A stretch of 64,000 nt of DNA. Source: Acheta domesticus. Lineage: Eukaryota; Arthropoda; Insecta; Orthoptera; Gryllidae. The translations under genes and the position numbers were made by a program. Shown one piece after another: positions 23,531-35,809 of this stretch. Under the pieces are notes generated by a model that made no database searches, was not told the DNA's origin, and saw only the letters and a program-made list of their open reading frames with translations. Location: assembly GCA_031308135.1 (NCBI GenBank), contig JAHLJT010002630.1:93428961-93492960 (forward strand), in the 5' to 3' direction. Each line of letters starts with the position of its first letter. The first letter of the stretch is position 1.

Positions 23531-23934
23531 TTATAAAATTGCACGAATAGGCACGAATCCGATAATGAGACATGTTTATAACGGTAGCTGCAAAATTCTG
23601 TTTTTTTCTAACTTTATTAAACTTAATTAATTATAAAATACGGCCCTTGTTCATAAAAATAGTGTATAAATCGATATTAATAGTACATAATTGACAACAT
23701 ACTATAACATTATGTGCGAATACCACTTTCTCTACCAACATGTACCGCTTAACTAAGAAAAGAATAAACAATACCGCAGCAAAAAGCCAGAGCAGTCTTT
23801 GTTGCATCCACAGATAATTTCAACCTTAAAATAGCACTGTTTCCAAAAATTAAACTTTCAGCATGCTACACATGCCCTGAAATAACTAAATTTACTCATG
23901 GCTGTCCTCTGAAATTTTTCATTCCCATTACAAG

Positions 23935-24420
23935 ATCCTTAGGAGGGATAGAATTAGCAGAGGGGGCGGAGTCTTTATTTGCGTCAAAGAGGACATTAAT
24001 ATTAGATTAGAGTGGGTCAGTAGAGAGTTTTGAAATGATGGGAATAGAAATTATTACGTCAGGAACTGTTTTAGAAATTATTGCATGCTATAGGCCTCCG
24101 AGCGATGGATATGACATTTAGATAACATCATTCAGAGAACGGGAAACGAAAATGGCCATGCTATTGTTATTGGAGGCGACTTAAATATTCCGAGCGTAAA
24201 CTGGGAGGGAACCGTTAGCGAAGGGAAAGTCCAAAATTTAGTAAACGGGCTGGTCTGGGAAGAGGGTTTTATCCAGGTAGTTCGGACCGGGACGCGACAG
24301 GATGCGATTTTGGATGTCTACCTAATTAGGCCGAAAGAACTTTTCATATCTTGTGAAGTTGTTGAGGGTATTAGTGACCACAAAGCGGTTCTTCTTGACT
24401 TAGACGGAAATATTTCAAGG
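23935..24420 (+). pseudogene. LINE apurinic-like endonuclease domain (partial)
   Basis: C-terminal part of the EEP-fold endonuclease that nicks target DNA for target-primed reverse transcription. Visible motifs: RGGGVFI, CYRPPSD, IVIGGDLNIP (the catalytic Asp/Asn block) and GISDHKAVLLD (the catalytic Asp-His). The N-terminal catalytic blocks are lost to 5' truncation, and frame changes plus a stop interrupt the first part. Confidence 0.7.
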
Positions 24421-26471
24421 AAAGGCATTACAATAGGAACGAAAGTACGGCAATACAAGAAAGCAAATGTAAGCGGGCTTCAAGGCTTCTTTAGGGAACA
24501 ATATGACCGCTTTCTAAGAACAGAGGGCGGTATGGAAGAAATATGGGGCGTGTTTAAAGATATTATATACGAAGCTTTGCAAAAGTTTGTTCCGTGCAAA
24601 ATTCTAAAAAATAATCCGGATCCAGAATACTACAATGCAAAAATTAGGAGAATGAAGAGGATAACGAGAAAGGCATTTAAGAACAGAAAGCGTAGTAGCG
24701 AGCATATGAATATTTTTCGAAATCATTCAAAAGAATTGGAGCGCGAAAAGAAAATTGCTCAGGAGGCATATTTAAAGAATATTCTAGGTGGGAAGGGAAA
24801 TAACTGGACAGGCTTTTATAAATATGTTCGTAGAAGGAAAGGAAATAAAGAGGATATCCCAGTTATTCGCGAAAATGGAAACACGCTAATTACTGACAAT
24901 CGGGCAAAAGCGGATGCATTTAATAAGTATTTTAGTTCGGTTTTCAAAAATAGTACGGACCATCCATTTATTCAAGGCCTTCCGTTGCGAATCAGTTTAA
25001 TATTGAAGTAAACGTTCTATGGAATAAAGTAAAGTCAATGAAAAATGGTAAGTCAAGGGGTCCAGACGACATTTCTACGGATTTAATTAAACTGGCAGGA
25101 AAGGCAATATTACCGTACCTAATTAGAATTTTTCACGTGTCTTTGAATAATTCAAAAGTACCGGAAGAATGGAAATTAGCCTTTGTCGTACCAATTTTTA
25201 AAAGTGGTGACAAAACTAAATTATGCAATTATAGGCCGGTAAGTCTTACGTCAGTGGTGTGCAAGCTTATGGAGCATCTAGTTGGGAGTTACATTAAGAA
25301 AGAATGGGAAATTAAAAAATGGCTCTACGATGGGCAACACGGGTTCAGGAGTGGTTATTCATGCGAAAGTCAGGTAGTCACGCTATTTCAGGATCTAGCA
25401 GATGAAATTGACGCGGGCGGGAGAGTAGATGCAGTAGTTATAGATTTTGCTAAAGCATTTGATGTCGTTCCACACGATCGGCTTGTACAGAAATTAATGA
25501 ATTCAGGCATAGATCCCAGGGTGGTGGCGTGGATTAGCGAGTTTCTGCGAGATAGAAAACAGAAAGTCCGAATTGGACAAGAGTTATCTTCCGGGGCAAG
25601 CGTTACGTCAGGAATACCGCAGGGGAGTGTCATTGGACCCCTTCTATTTCTAGCTTTCGTCAATGATCTGCCGGCGCAATTAACCTCAAATGTTCGGCTA
25701 TTTGCAGACGATTGCATAATATATCGTAGTATTAACTCGAAAAGAGATGAAGAAATACTGCAAAAGGATCTTGATGCGTTACATTACTGGGCGGAAAATA
25801 ACGGAATGTCCATAAATAGCTCTAAAAGTAAATCCATCACTTTTGGCAGGGGTCATAATTACAGTGAAACACATTACCGTTTAAATAATGACATTATTCC
25901 GAGAGTTTTCCTCGTGCAAGTACCTAGGAATTCATTTCGATAGTAAATTAAGTTGGAAAAAACACGTAGATTTTGTTGTAGGGAAAGCCTGGCGATCTCT
26001 TCACTTGTAATGCGCATCCTAAAAAAGAGTACGGCAAACGCGAGGGAAATTGCTTATTTATCTCTTGTTCGTCCAATAATGGAATATGGAACAATTTGTT
26101 GGGATCCGCACAAGATTATGCAGTGTAAACACTTGGAAAGGATTCAGCATAGGGCAGCTAAATTTACTTTCAGGGACAAGAAAACGGCAGGGTGGGATTC
26201 ACTCAAAAACAGGCGATCAGTAGCAAGACTCTGCGCCTTGTATAAAGCTTATAATGGTCATCCAGCTTGGAAAGAAATTAATCGGCGGCTATGTATTCCT
26301 ACATACATCAGTAGAGTGGATCACAGGCACAAAATAAATTTAAGACAGCAGAGAACGGATGTCGGGAAATTTTCTTTTACAAATCGAACGATTACGGAAT
26401 GGAATAGATTGCCTGCAAAAACCTTTGAACCCTTTCCTCAAAGTGTTCAACAGTTTAGGAAATTAATTTAG
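24310..26471 (+). pseudogene. CR1/L2-like reverse transcriptase (frameshifted)
   Basis: Three consecutive open segments (24310-25011, 25038-25943, 25953-26471). The first holds the endonuclease end and a Lys/Arg-rich linker with a YVRRRKGNK helix. The second is the RT: SRGPDDI, VPIFKSGDK, NYRPVSLTSV, GQHGFRSGYSC, VVIDFAKAFDVVPH, SGIPQGSVIGPLLF and the catalytic RLFADDCIIY. The third carries VRPIMEYGTICWDP, IQHRAAKF and the C-terminal FTNRTITEWNRLP, typical of CR1/L2 proteins. All RT catalytic Asp residues are present. Frame changes between segments are single-base, so real pseudogene or sequencing error are both possible. Confidence 0.8.
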
Positions 26472-26632
26472 GGTATTATTAAGTAAATGAGGGAGAATAG
26501 TGGGTTATATAGCGATGCATAAGTGTTCTATTGTGAAGTGAGGTGTAGTGCAGTGTATAGCAGAGAAATAAAGAAGGAAATGTTTTCAGGTCTTAGTGAA
26601 GTGAAGTGCAGTGAAGTGCAGTGTAATACTAA

Positions 26633-26681
<49 letters not shown>

Positions 26682-26960
26682 CTCTTAATGTAATTTAATG
26701 TTTTATGAATCAGTCAGTTTTTTAATATTATTATCATTATTTTACCATTATTATTACTACAATTAGTATATAATTTGCATCTTCTTCTTCTTCTTATTAT
26801 TATTATTATTATTATTGTTGTTGTTGTTGTTATTATTATTATTACTATTACTGGTTTTGGAGTTCTATATTACAGAAAGGCTGTGTATATTTATGTTTTT
26901 GTAATTAGCTGCCACCGGGTTATGCCCAATTGCAGTTTAAATAAATCTAATCTAATCTAA

Positions 26961-27780
26961 AAATAGTTATTTATGATACGAGTAGAGAAAATTACATTTT
27001 ATTTTGCGAGAAAGAGGTGTTGCGACAGAGACCGTCGGGCCGAGTAGTGCAATCCTACGAGAAAAATAAAACCACTTTTACCATGTGTGTTATACAATAT
27101 ATTTGAGTCAGCATTACTGACTTTCATTTTATTTTAATGGAAATATCACTAACTGGGCCCCATGTTACATTAACCCTAGATTTCGAAGTCACCCTGTACC
27201 AAGCATTATTACAAAGGCGCACTGTGGCAGACTACTTCGGGTAAAAATGAAGAATAACCCTTTTTTACAATGAATCACTAAATTTAATGAATTGAACATG
27301 TATGATATTATAGGAGTTATAAATTACATGTTAAAGGGTTTTAAAGACACACCTAAATGACTTGACTCTCACAGCAGACACTTGCTGTATACACATGCCT
27401 TTTGAGAAGCGTCCGCAGAAGTACCTCGTCACACGACATTTGTTACAACGTCATTTTCACATTGTGATTGCTAAAGATTCAGAACAAAACTTAAATGCTA
27501 CAATACAAGGATTTTGTATTTATTATTTACTGTATTAACGAATAAAGCACAAAAATATCACTGACGTAAGTACAAAGGAGTAGTGTATTGGACGACGAGT
27601 GTTAAAATACCGTATACCGTATGAGCACAACAATATAGTCACACAATGAAGCTACATATTTTGAAAACGGGGAGTGAGGGGAAGGAGGTGGGGTACTGTT
27701 TCGGCACTACTTGCGTCGTCTGACAGACAACGGGGGTTAAAAGTTGTACGAAATCAGACTAAAATATTTTGTTATATTTG
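26961..27780. other. Intergenic, nothing recognised
   Basis: AT-rich with TTA/TTG repeats just upstream at 26790-26850. No gene recognised on either strand. Confidence 0.4.
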
Positions 27781-28034
27781 CATTCTTCCACGTTTTTTCA
27801 AATGTCATCGGCCATATTAAATTCGCCATTTTGAATTTTATTTTTGATATTATATTCGTAATCAGTGAGCTCGAATATACAGTAAGTCAGAATGCAATAT
27901 ACTCATTTTTGTTGCATTCTTCCACGTTTTTCCAAATGTCATCCGCCATATTGAATCGGCCATTTTTAATTTGTTATTTTTGATATCATACTCGAATCAG
28001 TAAGCTCGAAAACCCCATTGCATTCTTCCCCCGT
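27781..28034 (+). repeat. Two-copy tandem repeat of about 130 bp
   Basis: GCATTCTTCCACGTTTTT followed by CAAATGTCATC(G/C)GCCATATT and a TCAGTAAGCTCGAA-like end occurs at about 27781-27875 and 27914-28012. A third start (GCATTCTTCC) sits at 28019 and leads directly into the periodic element, so this tandem block probably belongs to a longer composite repeat. Confidence 0.6.
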
Positions 28035-29296
28035 CTTTCTCCAACTACAAAATTGAAGATAGAGATTTTTTTCTTCAAATAAAATTTGTTCTGCATATTA
28101 AGTTCTTTCATAAAGGTCATGTATATGTTTCTCAAAATTTTGGTAGTTTTCGTGCAATATTGCGTGCACTATGTGCAACATTAAAAAATTACAAAACCAA
28201 GATTTTCTCAAAAACGGCTCCAAATTTTTTCTTTAAACTTTTGGTAGGGATAGTGGTAAATGTACTCTATCAGATGACATACAAGCCATTTTGGTCTATC
28301 GGTTTGTTTTTTTCAAAAATTACAAAAATGTAAATGTTTTTAACTTGTTTCTCACGTCGATAATATTTACATAATCGGCGATGTTTTCACATTATTATAT
28401 TTACGACTACATGTGCTTTAAATAATGTCAAGTAAAGTTTCTCGAACAACACAACCGTTTTCTATGAAAAGTAGCTCAAATTTTGGCATTTTCAGAAATG
28501 CTCAAACGCCATTTTCTCATATATGGCTGCAAATTTTTTTTGAAACTTTTGTAACGGATAGTGATAATTACACTCTTTAATATGACGTAAAGTTTATTTT
28601 GAGTTATATTTTTGTTTTTTCAAAAATTATATAAATGTAAATTTTTTGAAAGATCTCTCACATCGTTAATATACCCATTATCCGCAATTTGTAAAGATGA
28701 TTATATTTGTGAGTGTAGGTGCTTCAAGTAATTTCAAATTCAGTATTTTGAAAACTCAAAAATTTTCTGTGAAAATGAGCTTCAAATTTCGGATTTTTAG
28801 TAGCGCTAAAACGCAATTTTCTTTAAAATGTCACATAATTTGAAAAGAAAATTACCGTTTAGGTCTAGAATTTTTTGTTCTTTAATATTCTAAAATTAAT
28901 ATTTCCGTTCTACCAATAGGAAACCAAAAAATTAAGAAAATGGCAAAAAAATGTACTTTTGCGGTGATAGATGGCAGCTGGCCGGAAAGAGTATGTGGCA
29001 ATTCCGAATATCTAGCGAAGACCCAAGGTAATAGAAAACTAATACGGGAAAGTCTGTGCCATTTGTAGCACCACTAGTTCGGTATAAAGGACCCAAAAAA
29101 GTGAGATTCGGGCTACACCACGTGTTAGGGATTTTTTCCTAATTTAACAACTGGTTTTATCCACTTTTTCGTTATCAGAGCCGGGTAATGAATTTTTTCT
29201 GCCGAAAATCTGCCAAAATCTTTTTTCGCGCAGCATTACATAACTTTCCCTACACTACCTGTATTACGCCGTATATACGTACATATTCGGGAAAGT
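28035..29296 (+). mobile_element. Periodic long-TIR element, copy 3 (left TIR missing)
   Basis: Body repeats restart at 28202, 28511 and 28816 (spacings 309 and 305 bp). The right TIR at about 29080-29240 is the complement of the left TIR of copy 1 (shared block CACCACGTGTTAGGGA). The tip is a 54 bp palindrome at 29243-29296, the same length as in copy 1. Together copies 1 and 3 define both ends of the family. Confidence 0.7.
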
Positions 29297-29307
29297 AAAA
29301 CTGGCGC

Positions 29308-29550
29308 ACGGTATTCTTTTGCATCAGGACAACGGACCGGCACACAAATCCTTTGCAACGCAGGAAATTCTGCATGACTACAGGTTCGAATTGTTACGTC
29401 ATCCCCATATTCTCCTGATTTGGCTCCATTAGACTTTTTTCTTTTCCCAAACCTCAAAAGGACATAAACGGACGGCGATTTGACAGTGACGATGCAGTGA
29501 TTGAGAATGTGAATTCGTGGTTGGACTCAAAACCTAAAACCTTTTATTTG
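29308..29550 (+). pseudogene. Mariner transposase C-terminal fragment
   Basis: Encodes, across frame changes and one stop, the C-terminal half of a mariner transposase. LLHQDNGPAHKS contains the second catalytic Asp; YSPDLAPLDFFLFPNLK contains the third, in the D34D position typical of mariner; then RRFDSDDAVIENVNSWLDSKP. The catalytic residues are still visible, but the N-terminal DNA-binding domain is absent and no TIRs were found. It starts within about 12 bases of the end of the periodic element, so one probably inserted into the other. Confidence 0.75.
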
Positions 29551-29989
29551 AATTTATTTATTTATTTGTCAAAAAACAGTAAAAACTGTATATGACGTGT
29601 GGGGAAAGAAATTTATCTGCGCACACTTTCTTGAGGGCTAGAATTAAAAAAACAAACAAAAAAACGAAAAAATGTATTTAGAAAATAATTATTTTAGAAA
29701 AATAAAAATATTTGAAAAATGTTTTTTCCCGAGCTATAGAAAATCAATTTCAACTGTAAATGAACTACAAGCAAAAGGAGGTGCTCAACAAAACGTGCGC
29801 ACAGTGAAGCTACATTTACGTCCAGAAGCAAAACAAGGGGCCATCTCAGCATTTGCTCAATGGATCAGGGAAACTGGACAAAAACCTGATCGAGATGGGG
29901 GTCATTGACCCGGAAGCTGAAGTACATTACTTGTTACAGGCGTATTAAATATTTGTTTTTAAATGTAAACAATGCAAACGTATACTAAT

Positions 29990-31861
29990 TCATTATACAT
30001 CTTTGTTTTGTTACATTAAACATAATTTTTCTTTTTCACGATCAGTATAGTCTCTAATTGTATAGAAACAGTTTTGCAGCAGAAAAGATTTTACTTTAAA
30101 TTTAAATTTGTGTACCGACTTTAATTGTTTTATGTCATCTGGCAATGCGTTGTAAAGTAACGTACATGTATTGTATGTTGATTTCTTGTACTGAGCTGTT
30201 GATACTGACACTTGATGCACGTGATTTCTACGGCGTGTGTTGTAATTATAAATATCAATATTGCATGAAAATATGTTCCCTCCGTTAAGTAGGTCATTTT
30301 TGACAAATATTACAGATTCGTAAATAAATAGACAAGGCAATGGTAAGATTCCCAGCTCAATGAAAAGAGGCTTGCAGGAATCACGTGGAAGGCATTTTTT
30401 CATTATTCGAATAATTTTCTTTTGCAATCTGAAGGTCTGAATACTATGATGAGCTTCCCCAGAATATTATGCCATATCTCAGGCGGGAATGCACATTTGC
30501 AAAATAAACGCAACGAGCTGCATGAAGGCTGACAGAATTTGAAAGAATTCTGAATGCGTAGCATAATGAACTTAATTTAGTGTTTAATTCTGTTATATGT
30601 ACATTCCATTTGAGGTTTGATTGAATTGAAATACCTAAAAATTTTGTTGCCTCATCAGCTAATTGCATATTATTCATTTTCAATGGAACATGCGATTTCC
30701 GATTTGAGATGCAAAAATGCATTGAAACAGTTTTTCTTTCGTTAACAATTAATTTGTTATTATTAAACCAATTTGAAACTTCTGAAATTGTACTATTTAC
30801 TGCTTCTTTTTTGCAAAGAACATTCGTGTCATCAGCAAACAGAACCGTTCTTCCATTTTTAATAGACGAGGGCATATCGTTTACATATAACAGAAAGAGA
30901 ATCGGACCTAAGATCGAACCTTGCGGGACCCCATGCTCAATTGGCAAAGAATTGGAAATATAAGTATGTAATGTCCTTTCCTGCCAGTATGGTATTTCTA
31001 CTCTTTGAGTCCGATGTTTAAGGTAAGAAGTTATCCGATCTAGGGCAATACCACGAATTCCATACGAAGGTAATTTTGAGAGCAAGATCTTATGGTCAAT
31101 AACGTCAAAAGCTTTCGAGAGATCTAAGAATATTCCAATGGGTACTGCATTTTTGTCTCTTGATGAAGCAACATCTTTGAGAAAAGAAAAAATGGCAGTT
31201 TCCGTAGATTTTGATTTTCTAAAACCATGTTGTGAGTCTGAAAACGCTCTGTTTTTCCTGAGAAAAGTTTCCATTCGTAAGTAGAAAAGCCTTTCTGATA
31301 TTTTTGAGAAAACTGACAAAAGAGAAATTGGTCGGTAATTTTTAATATCATTTTTGTTCCCTTTTTTAAAAAGTGGCTTAATTTTTGCTGTTTTGAAAAT
31401 ATCTGGAAATATTCTTATATATACCTGGAAAATATCTGGATATATACATAAAGAAGCATTGAAAAGTGAGTTAACGGATGTATAAAGGCGGGTGCACAAG
31501 TTTTTAATAAACAATCCGGAAATTCATCTAAACCAGATGAATATTTATTTTTTAGTTTACTGACTATTCTGAGGATTTCGTTGGGAGAAGTATCGGAAAT
31601 AAACATCGTATCTGAAATTTTTTGGGAAGTGTAAAATGTTGGATTTTGTGATTTTAGTCCCTTCCTGAGATCAGACGCAATTATAGAAAAGTGTTTGTTG
31701 AAGAGATTGGCAACTTTTTCCCGATTACTCGTTTCTCTTTCATTATCCTTTAAAATAACATTCTCTACAAGGTATCGAGATGATGTGGTTGTATTTTTTA
31801 CGATATCCCACATTGCTTTAGTTTTGTTACTAGCGCTCAAAATGTCCTGACTATTTTTCAT
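29990..31861 (-). mobile_element. Jockey/CR1-like LINE on the minus strand, 5'-truncated
   Basis: Endonuclease region absent; the element starts inside the linker before the RT and runs to a stop at 30011 with a short AT-rich 3' region. Frame changes at about 31510 and 30435 interrupt it. No clear poly(A) or microsatellite tail is visible. Confidence 0.75.
30011..31861 (-). pseudogene. LINE reverse transcriptase (frameshifted)
   Basis: Three segments on the minus strand: a linker (31415-31861), the RT core (30444-31514) and the C-terminal region (30011-30427). RT blocks are KPLFKKGNK-like, NYRPISLLSVFSKI, QHGFRKSKSTETA, IGIFLDLSKAFDVIDH, HGVPQGSILGPILF and the catalytic VLFADDTNVL. Then follow KFLGI, NLKWNVH and RLRYGIIFWGSS, the usual end of the connection region. 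All catalytic Asp residues are present. A 30 bp in-frame insertion just before the first RT block duplicates the sequence for FPDIF. Closest in motif style to jockey/CR1-type elements. Confidence 0.8.
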
Positions 31862-33280
31862 TATTTTTGCCTGAACTATTACTTTGAATGACCTTGGAAA
31901 GTTGTATGATCGTATCCCTAAGTGTAATAGTGTACAAGATTATTATGTTGAAAAATAAATTGGTGTTATGAAATTTCTGTCATGATTTCATTGTTAAGCT
32001 AGAAACTTTTCGCCCACGCCTCGTATATTAAAATGTAACGAAATATGTAATAATAGGTAAAATACGTAAAAATATGTCATCATACCAAAATATGTAAAAT
32101 AAAAATGTTTCTAATTCATTCAGAATGTGTTAACCCTAAAAAGTATTATTGAATACAAGTACATACATCTTGCCTCTGTATAAATATGTATTTATATGAA
32201 AATCCGTCCCCTACTCATTATTGCAGCTGGGAAATAAGAAAAGAATAATTAACATGATGTTAACGTCATTTATTAACTGAATAGGAAACGAGGCACGTGT
32301 TTTAAGAAATATTGGTTTCAGACGAGCAGTCGCGGTTCGTGGTTTTGTAAATGCGAAGCCAGCTTTACGCCATCAGCCGCTCTCGCTCCGTTGACCTCCA
32401 GAAAATTGATCATTTTTACAAATTAAAATTCCACATCCATATTCACTTTTCTATTATTAGTACAGTCGATAAGTCGTTTTGCCTTGCTTTTGATCTAAGT
32501 AAATCGTTTTAGTGGGCAGAATGTATAGGCCTACTGTCACTCTTACCAGAAATTTCAAACGCGAGTGTAATCTCAGTAAGTATTAAAGACATTAGTATAT
32601 AAGCGCCCTTTATTTATAATGACCTTAAAAATTCAAAATACTGCATTAGAGAGACTATTAGTAATTTTGGGCAACTTTAGAGTAAAAAGGAAAATTTGCT
32701 GAAAATTTAAAATCTCGTAGCTCTCTTATTATTTGCTTGAGAAAAATAATTTATAAAGCGAATTTGTAGAGAATTTTATGATCATTAAAATTGTTGCGCC
32801 AAGATCAACGATTAAAATATTATTATTCAAAAAACAAAAAATGCCCGAACGTTTTTTGATTTTTTGGCAACCAAAACTTTTCCCGAAGTATTTTGATGTG
32901 GAAAACTTAGGATTTTCGTACTAATAACAATATAAACAAAATAAAAATAAAATATTCTACCTTCCCTTCTGTAAGGTGGATCCCCTTTCGGATCCCCGTA
33001 TGCAATTTTGTATAATTCGACACTGTACTTCTAAAAACACATTCGCGACTCGCCATCAAAAAGATATGGCCTCACGCGTCCAGTAACCGTGCTGTCCACA
33101 ATTGATAGGTTTTTTTTTTCACTACTACTTACAATGAACATCTGCGTCGATTTTGCTCGTCAACTACTACAGAATTTTTCTGGTTTCATCGTTTGTTTTA
33201 ATAATACTGTCATGTCACTTATCTCCATGATTAATTAAAATGTTTTGTTGTTTTATCTGCATTTTTCCTAACGTAAGAAG
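31862..33280. other. AT-rich intergenic stretch, nothing recognised
   Basis: No protein, RNA gene or repeat boundary recognised. Confidence 0.5.
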
Positions 33281-33700
33281 AAAAAGTATTATAATCGTGC
33301 GCCGGAAAACGGCCAATTTTTGTTAGAAAAACTCTTATTGCTGGGCCTCGTTACGAAAAACTGCACAAATACAGTTGCTAAATATAGGAAAAAATTCCTC
33401 TAACACGTGGTGTAGCCAGAAACCATATTTAGTGCGTCCTTCATACTGAAAAATCGATTGTCGCAAAACGTCTATCTGTCCGTCCGTCTGTATGTATGTG
33501 CACAACGCTAGTGCATAAACCGTGCAGTCGATTTGCTCCAAAACTGATATTCCGTAATCGTTCTAGCTGATGACACATCCCTTGGAATTTGAAACCGATA
33601 TTTTGATTTTGGGGGGTACTTTACGTGAAGCCTCTCGGACATTTTCAAACTTTTAAAAAATGGCTCCAAATGTTTTGATTAAATTTAATTGTTGAATAGA
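33281..33700 (+). mobile_element. Periodic long-TIR element, copy 4 (left end only, diverged)
   Basis: Diverged left TIR (CAGTTGCTAAATATAGGAAA, CTAACACGTGGTGTAGCCAG), a CTGTCCGTCCGTCTG tract near 33476 and the start of the body (CTTTTAAAAAATGGCTCCAA). The palindromic tip is lost. Confidence 0.6.
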
Positions 33701-35559
33701 ACAAATAAAGTTTAAGAGAATGGACGTTGAGAGAATGTTTAAGAGAAAACGTTTTTGAAACTCCAAAATTGAAGATAAAGGTTTTTGCCCCAGACAAAGT
33801 ATTGTAATGATTTCATGTATGGCATATTCCCCAGAAACAATTGTGAAGGAAATATAAACATTTATTTGACTATAATTAAGCAAACAACTTGTACATGAAT
33901 CGATAGTGGCAAGACAGAAGAACGGTGCGCCGCGGAAAGCCATATTTGACGATTTTGAAAACACATTTGATTTGATAATTTTGAAATAAAGTCTGACAAA
34001 ACAGTAAACTAGAAATTAAATAAATAAACATTGCAGTCTTTGTCTGAACACGATCGGACGACGGGTTCACTTAAATTTGGAAAATGAAGATTTGGAGAAA
34101 AGTTCCCGTGACGTGTCAAACACAATGACATGAATAGCAAAATTTTTATGAAGAAACCTTAATGTGGGCGACGAGAGGCGTTGCAGATCGTCATTATTTA
34201 CATTTAATAAAATTATGGAAGACTTAAAAGACTTATAGCACGCGGAAGTGATGATTTGAAGAAATATTATATGTTAATGATATTAAAAACAATTGACGAA
34301 GCGACGCATAAGTTCAATTTAGAAATTCAGTGTTTTCGGAATGTTAAGCATCAAAAAAATATGTTTTGGCAATGAAACTCGAACATTGAGCGAAAGCGCT
34401 AATAAAGAAACGCATATTCATGTTAAATGAATAATATTGTGAATTTTAGAAAATTTTATAAAGCAACAATGAAAATACAAGAATGGAATTCACCGGCATG
34501 TTAGTGGTACGAAGTGACATGGTGAATCGCCGCGAATTTCGTAAACACTTTCGAGTCAGAGCTTGCGATGGTAACATCGAGTCCACGTTTGACGGTCTTG
34601 AGATTTTTGGAAATTGGACTTAGAACATTTTATTAAGTGGTGTAGTGCAAATGGACAGAGGAATTACTACTGGTGAGAATAATTACTGACGCGGTGAACA
34701 GTCAAGAAAAGAAGAAGTTTATTTTGATTTGTGCTTCAATGTCATAATCGCGGGCAAATATAAACTTTGTGGAGACTATGGTTTTATGCTGGAGGTCAGC
34801 GGAATTGGTGTCTACTGATATATTGGCGCGTGCAACTGGGCACGCGAATTGGTGATCGAGTTGGCAACGACGCCGTCCCGGCAGAAGACAACAAAGGGAA
34901 GTGTCCGCAGTTTGCGTAATATTCCAGCTAATTTTTTTTTTATACAAGATCAAGAATATTTAGGCAAATTAGTATAAACTTTTACAAGTCCATTGAAAGA
35001 AATACTGAGCTTTTTTAAGGAACAATGCATGCAAATTATTGCTGAACAAAGTGGTATAAAAATTTAATAAAGGTTTCATTTTATTTTATTCTCAGAATTT
35101 GATAACGTACGTACGAGGGAAATTTAAATAATATTTTTGCAAAGAAAGGAATTCCTGAACAAGTAAATAGAAATCAGCTGGTTATCATTTATATTTGAAA
35201 TGTTATTGTATTTCATGTGTTGTCGACGTTGCCAAGCGTAAGTGTGTTTATGTAATGTTGCATTGTTGTATTTGCATGGTGTATCGTGATTGGATAAGGG
35301 CTTCACAGAACGAGACAATTTCATGTTTTGAAAGGGAATAAACAAAAGGAGAACGGGATTTCGAAAGTTCTCTCTTTTATTACAGAAAGATGTGTTATTA
35401 TTTTTTAATTAATAGAAAACCTGTGCATGCTGTAGTATCTGACGTAGTTTACAGGTAATTCCCGTACGGGGCCGGCCACGACCTACGACCAACAAAAAAA
35501 AATTCTGTAACCACGTGACAAGATAAATCGTAGTGATTTTGGCAGAGAATAAAGAGTTT
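33701..35559. other. Intergenic, nothing firmly recognised
   Basis: AT-rich. No reading frame matched a known protein. A short GC-richer segment at 34815-34890 is unassigned. Confidence 0.4.
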
Positions 35560-35725
35560 GTATTACTGTGGCACCATAACGCGGGGCCAATTGGTAACGT
35601 AAATTAAGTAAATATTAATAAAACGGTTGCAGTGGCGCCCACAAATTGGGGGCGTGGCATCATTTTATCGGTTACTTGGTGCTACGACGTGGGGCCAGCT
35701 TAAAAGATCAGATTAAATAAATACA
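35560..35725 (+). repeat. Tandem primer-site-like repeats (retroelement leader?)
   Basis: Three related motifs, TGGCACCATAACGCGGGGCC (about 35569), TGGCGCCCACAAATTGGGGG (about 35631) and GGTGCTACGACGTGGGGCC (about 35679), each followed by an AT-rich segment ending in TTAAATAAAT-like sequence. TGGCGCC-type sequence is common in LTR-element primer binding sites. AATAAAGAG lies just upstream (35548). No coding remnant of a retroelement adjoins. Confidence 0.35.
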
Positions 35726-35809
35726 GTTGTTATAGTAGTTTTTACGGTCGAACCGTGTCATATCGTATTACCGCAACACATTCCCCGGTTACAGTATGTT
35801 GTACAAACT

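Larger units (their letters stand above)
23935..26960 (+). mobile_element. CR1/L2-like LINE, 5'-truncated
   Basis: Non-LTR retrotransposon with endonuclease, reverse transcriptase, C-terminal region, 3' untranslated region and a (TCTAA)n tail at 26944-26960. Frame changes near 24035, 24110, 24985, 25905 and 26010 make it inactive as assembled, yet long stretches remain open, so it is not ancient. A (GT)n microsatellite occupies 26637-26676 in the 3' untranslated region. Confidence 0.8.

Noticed and set aside
26944..26960. Telomere-like TCTAA repeat
   Set aside because: Only three units at the end of a LINE, which is a typical 3' microsatellite tail; insect telomeres usually use TTAGG.
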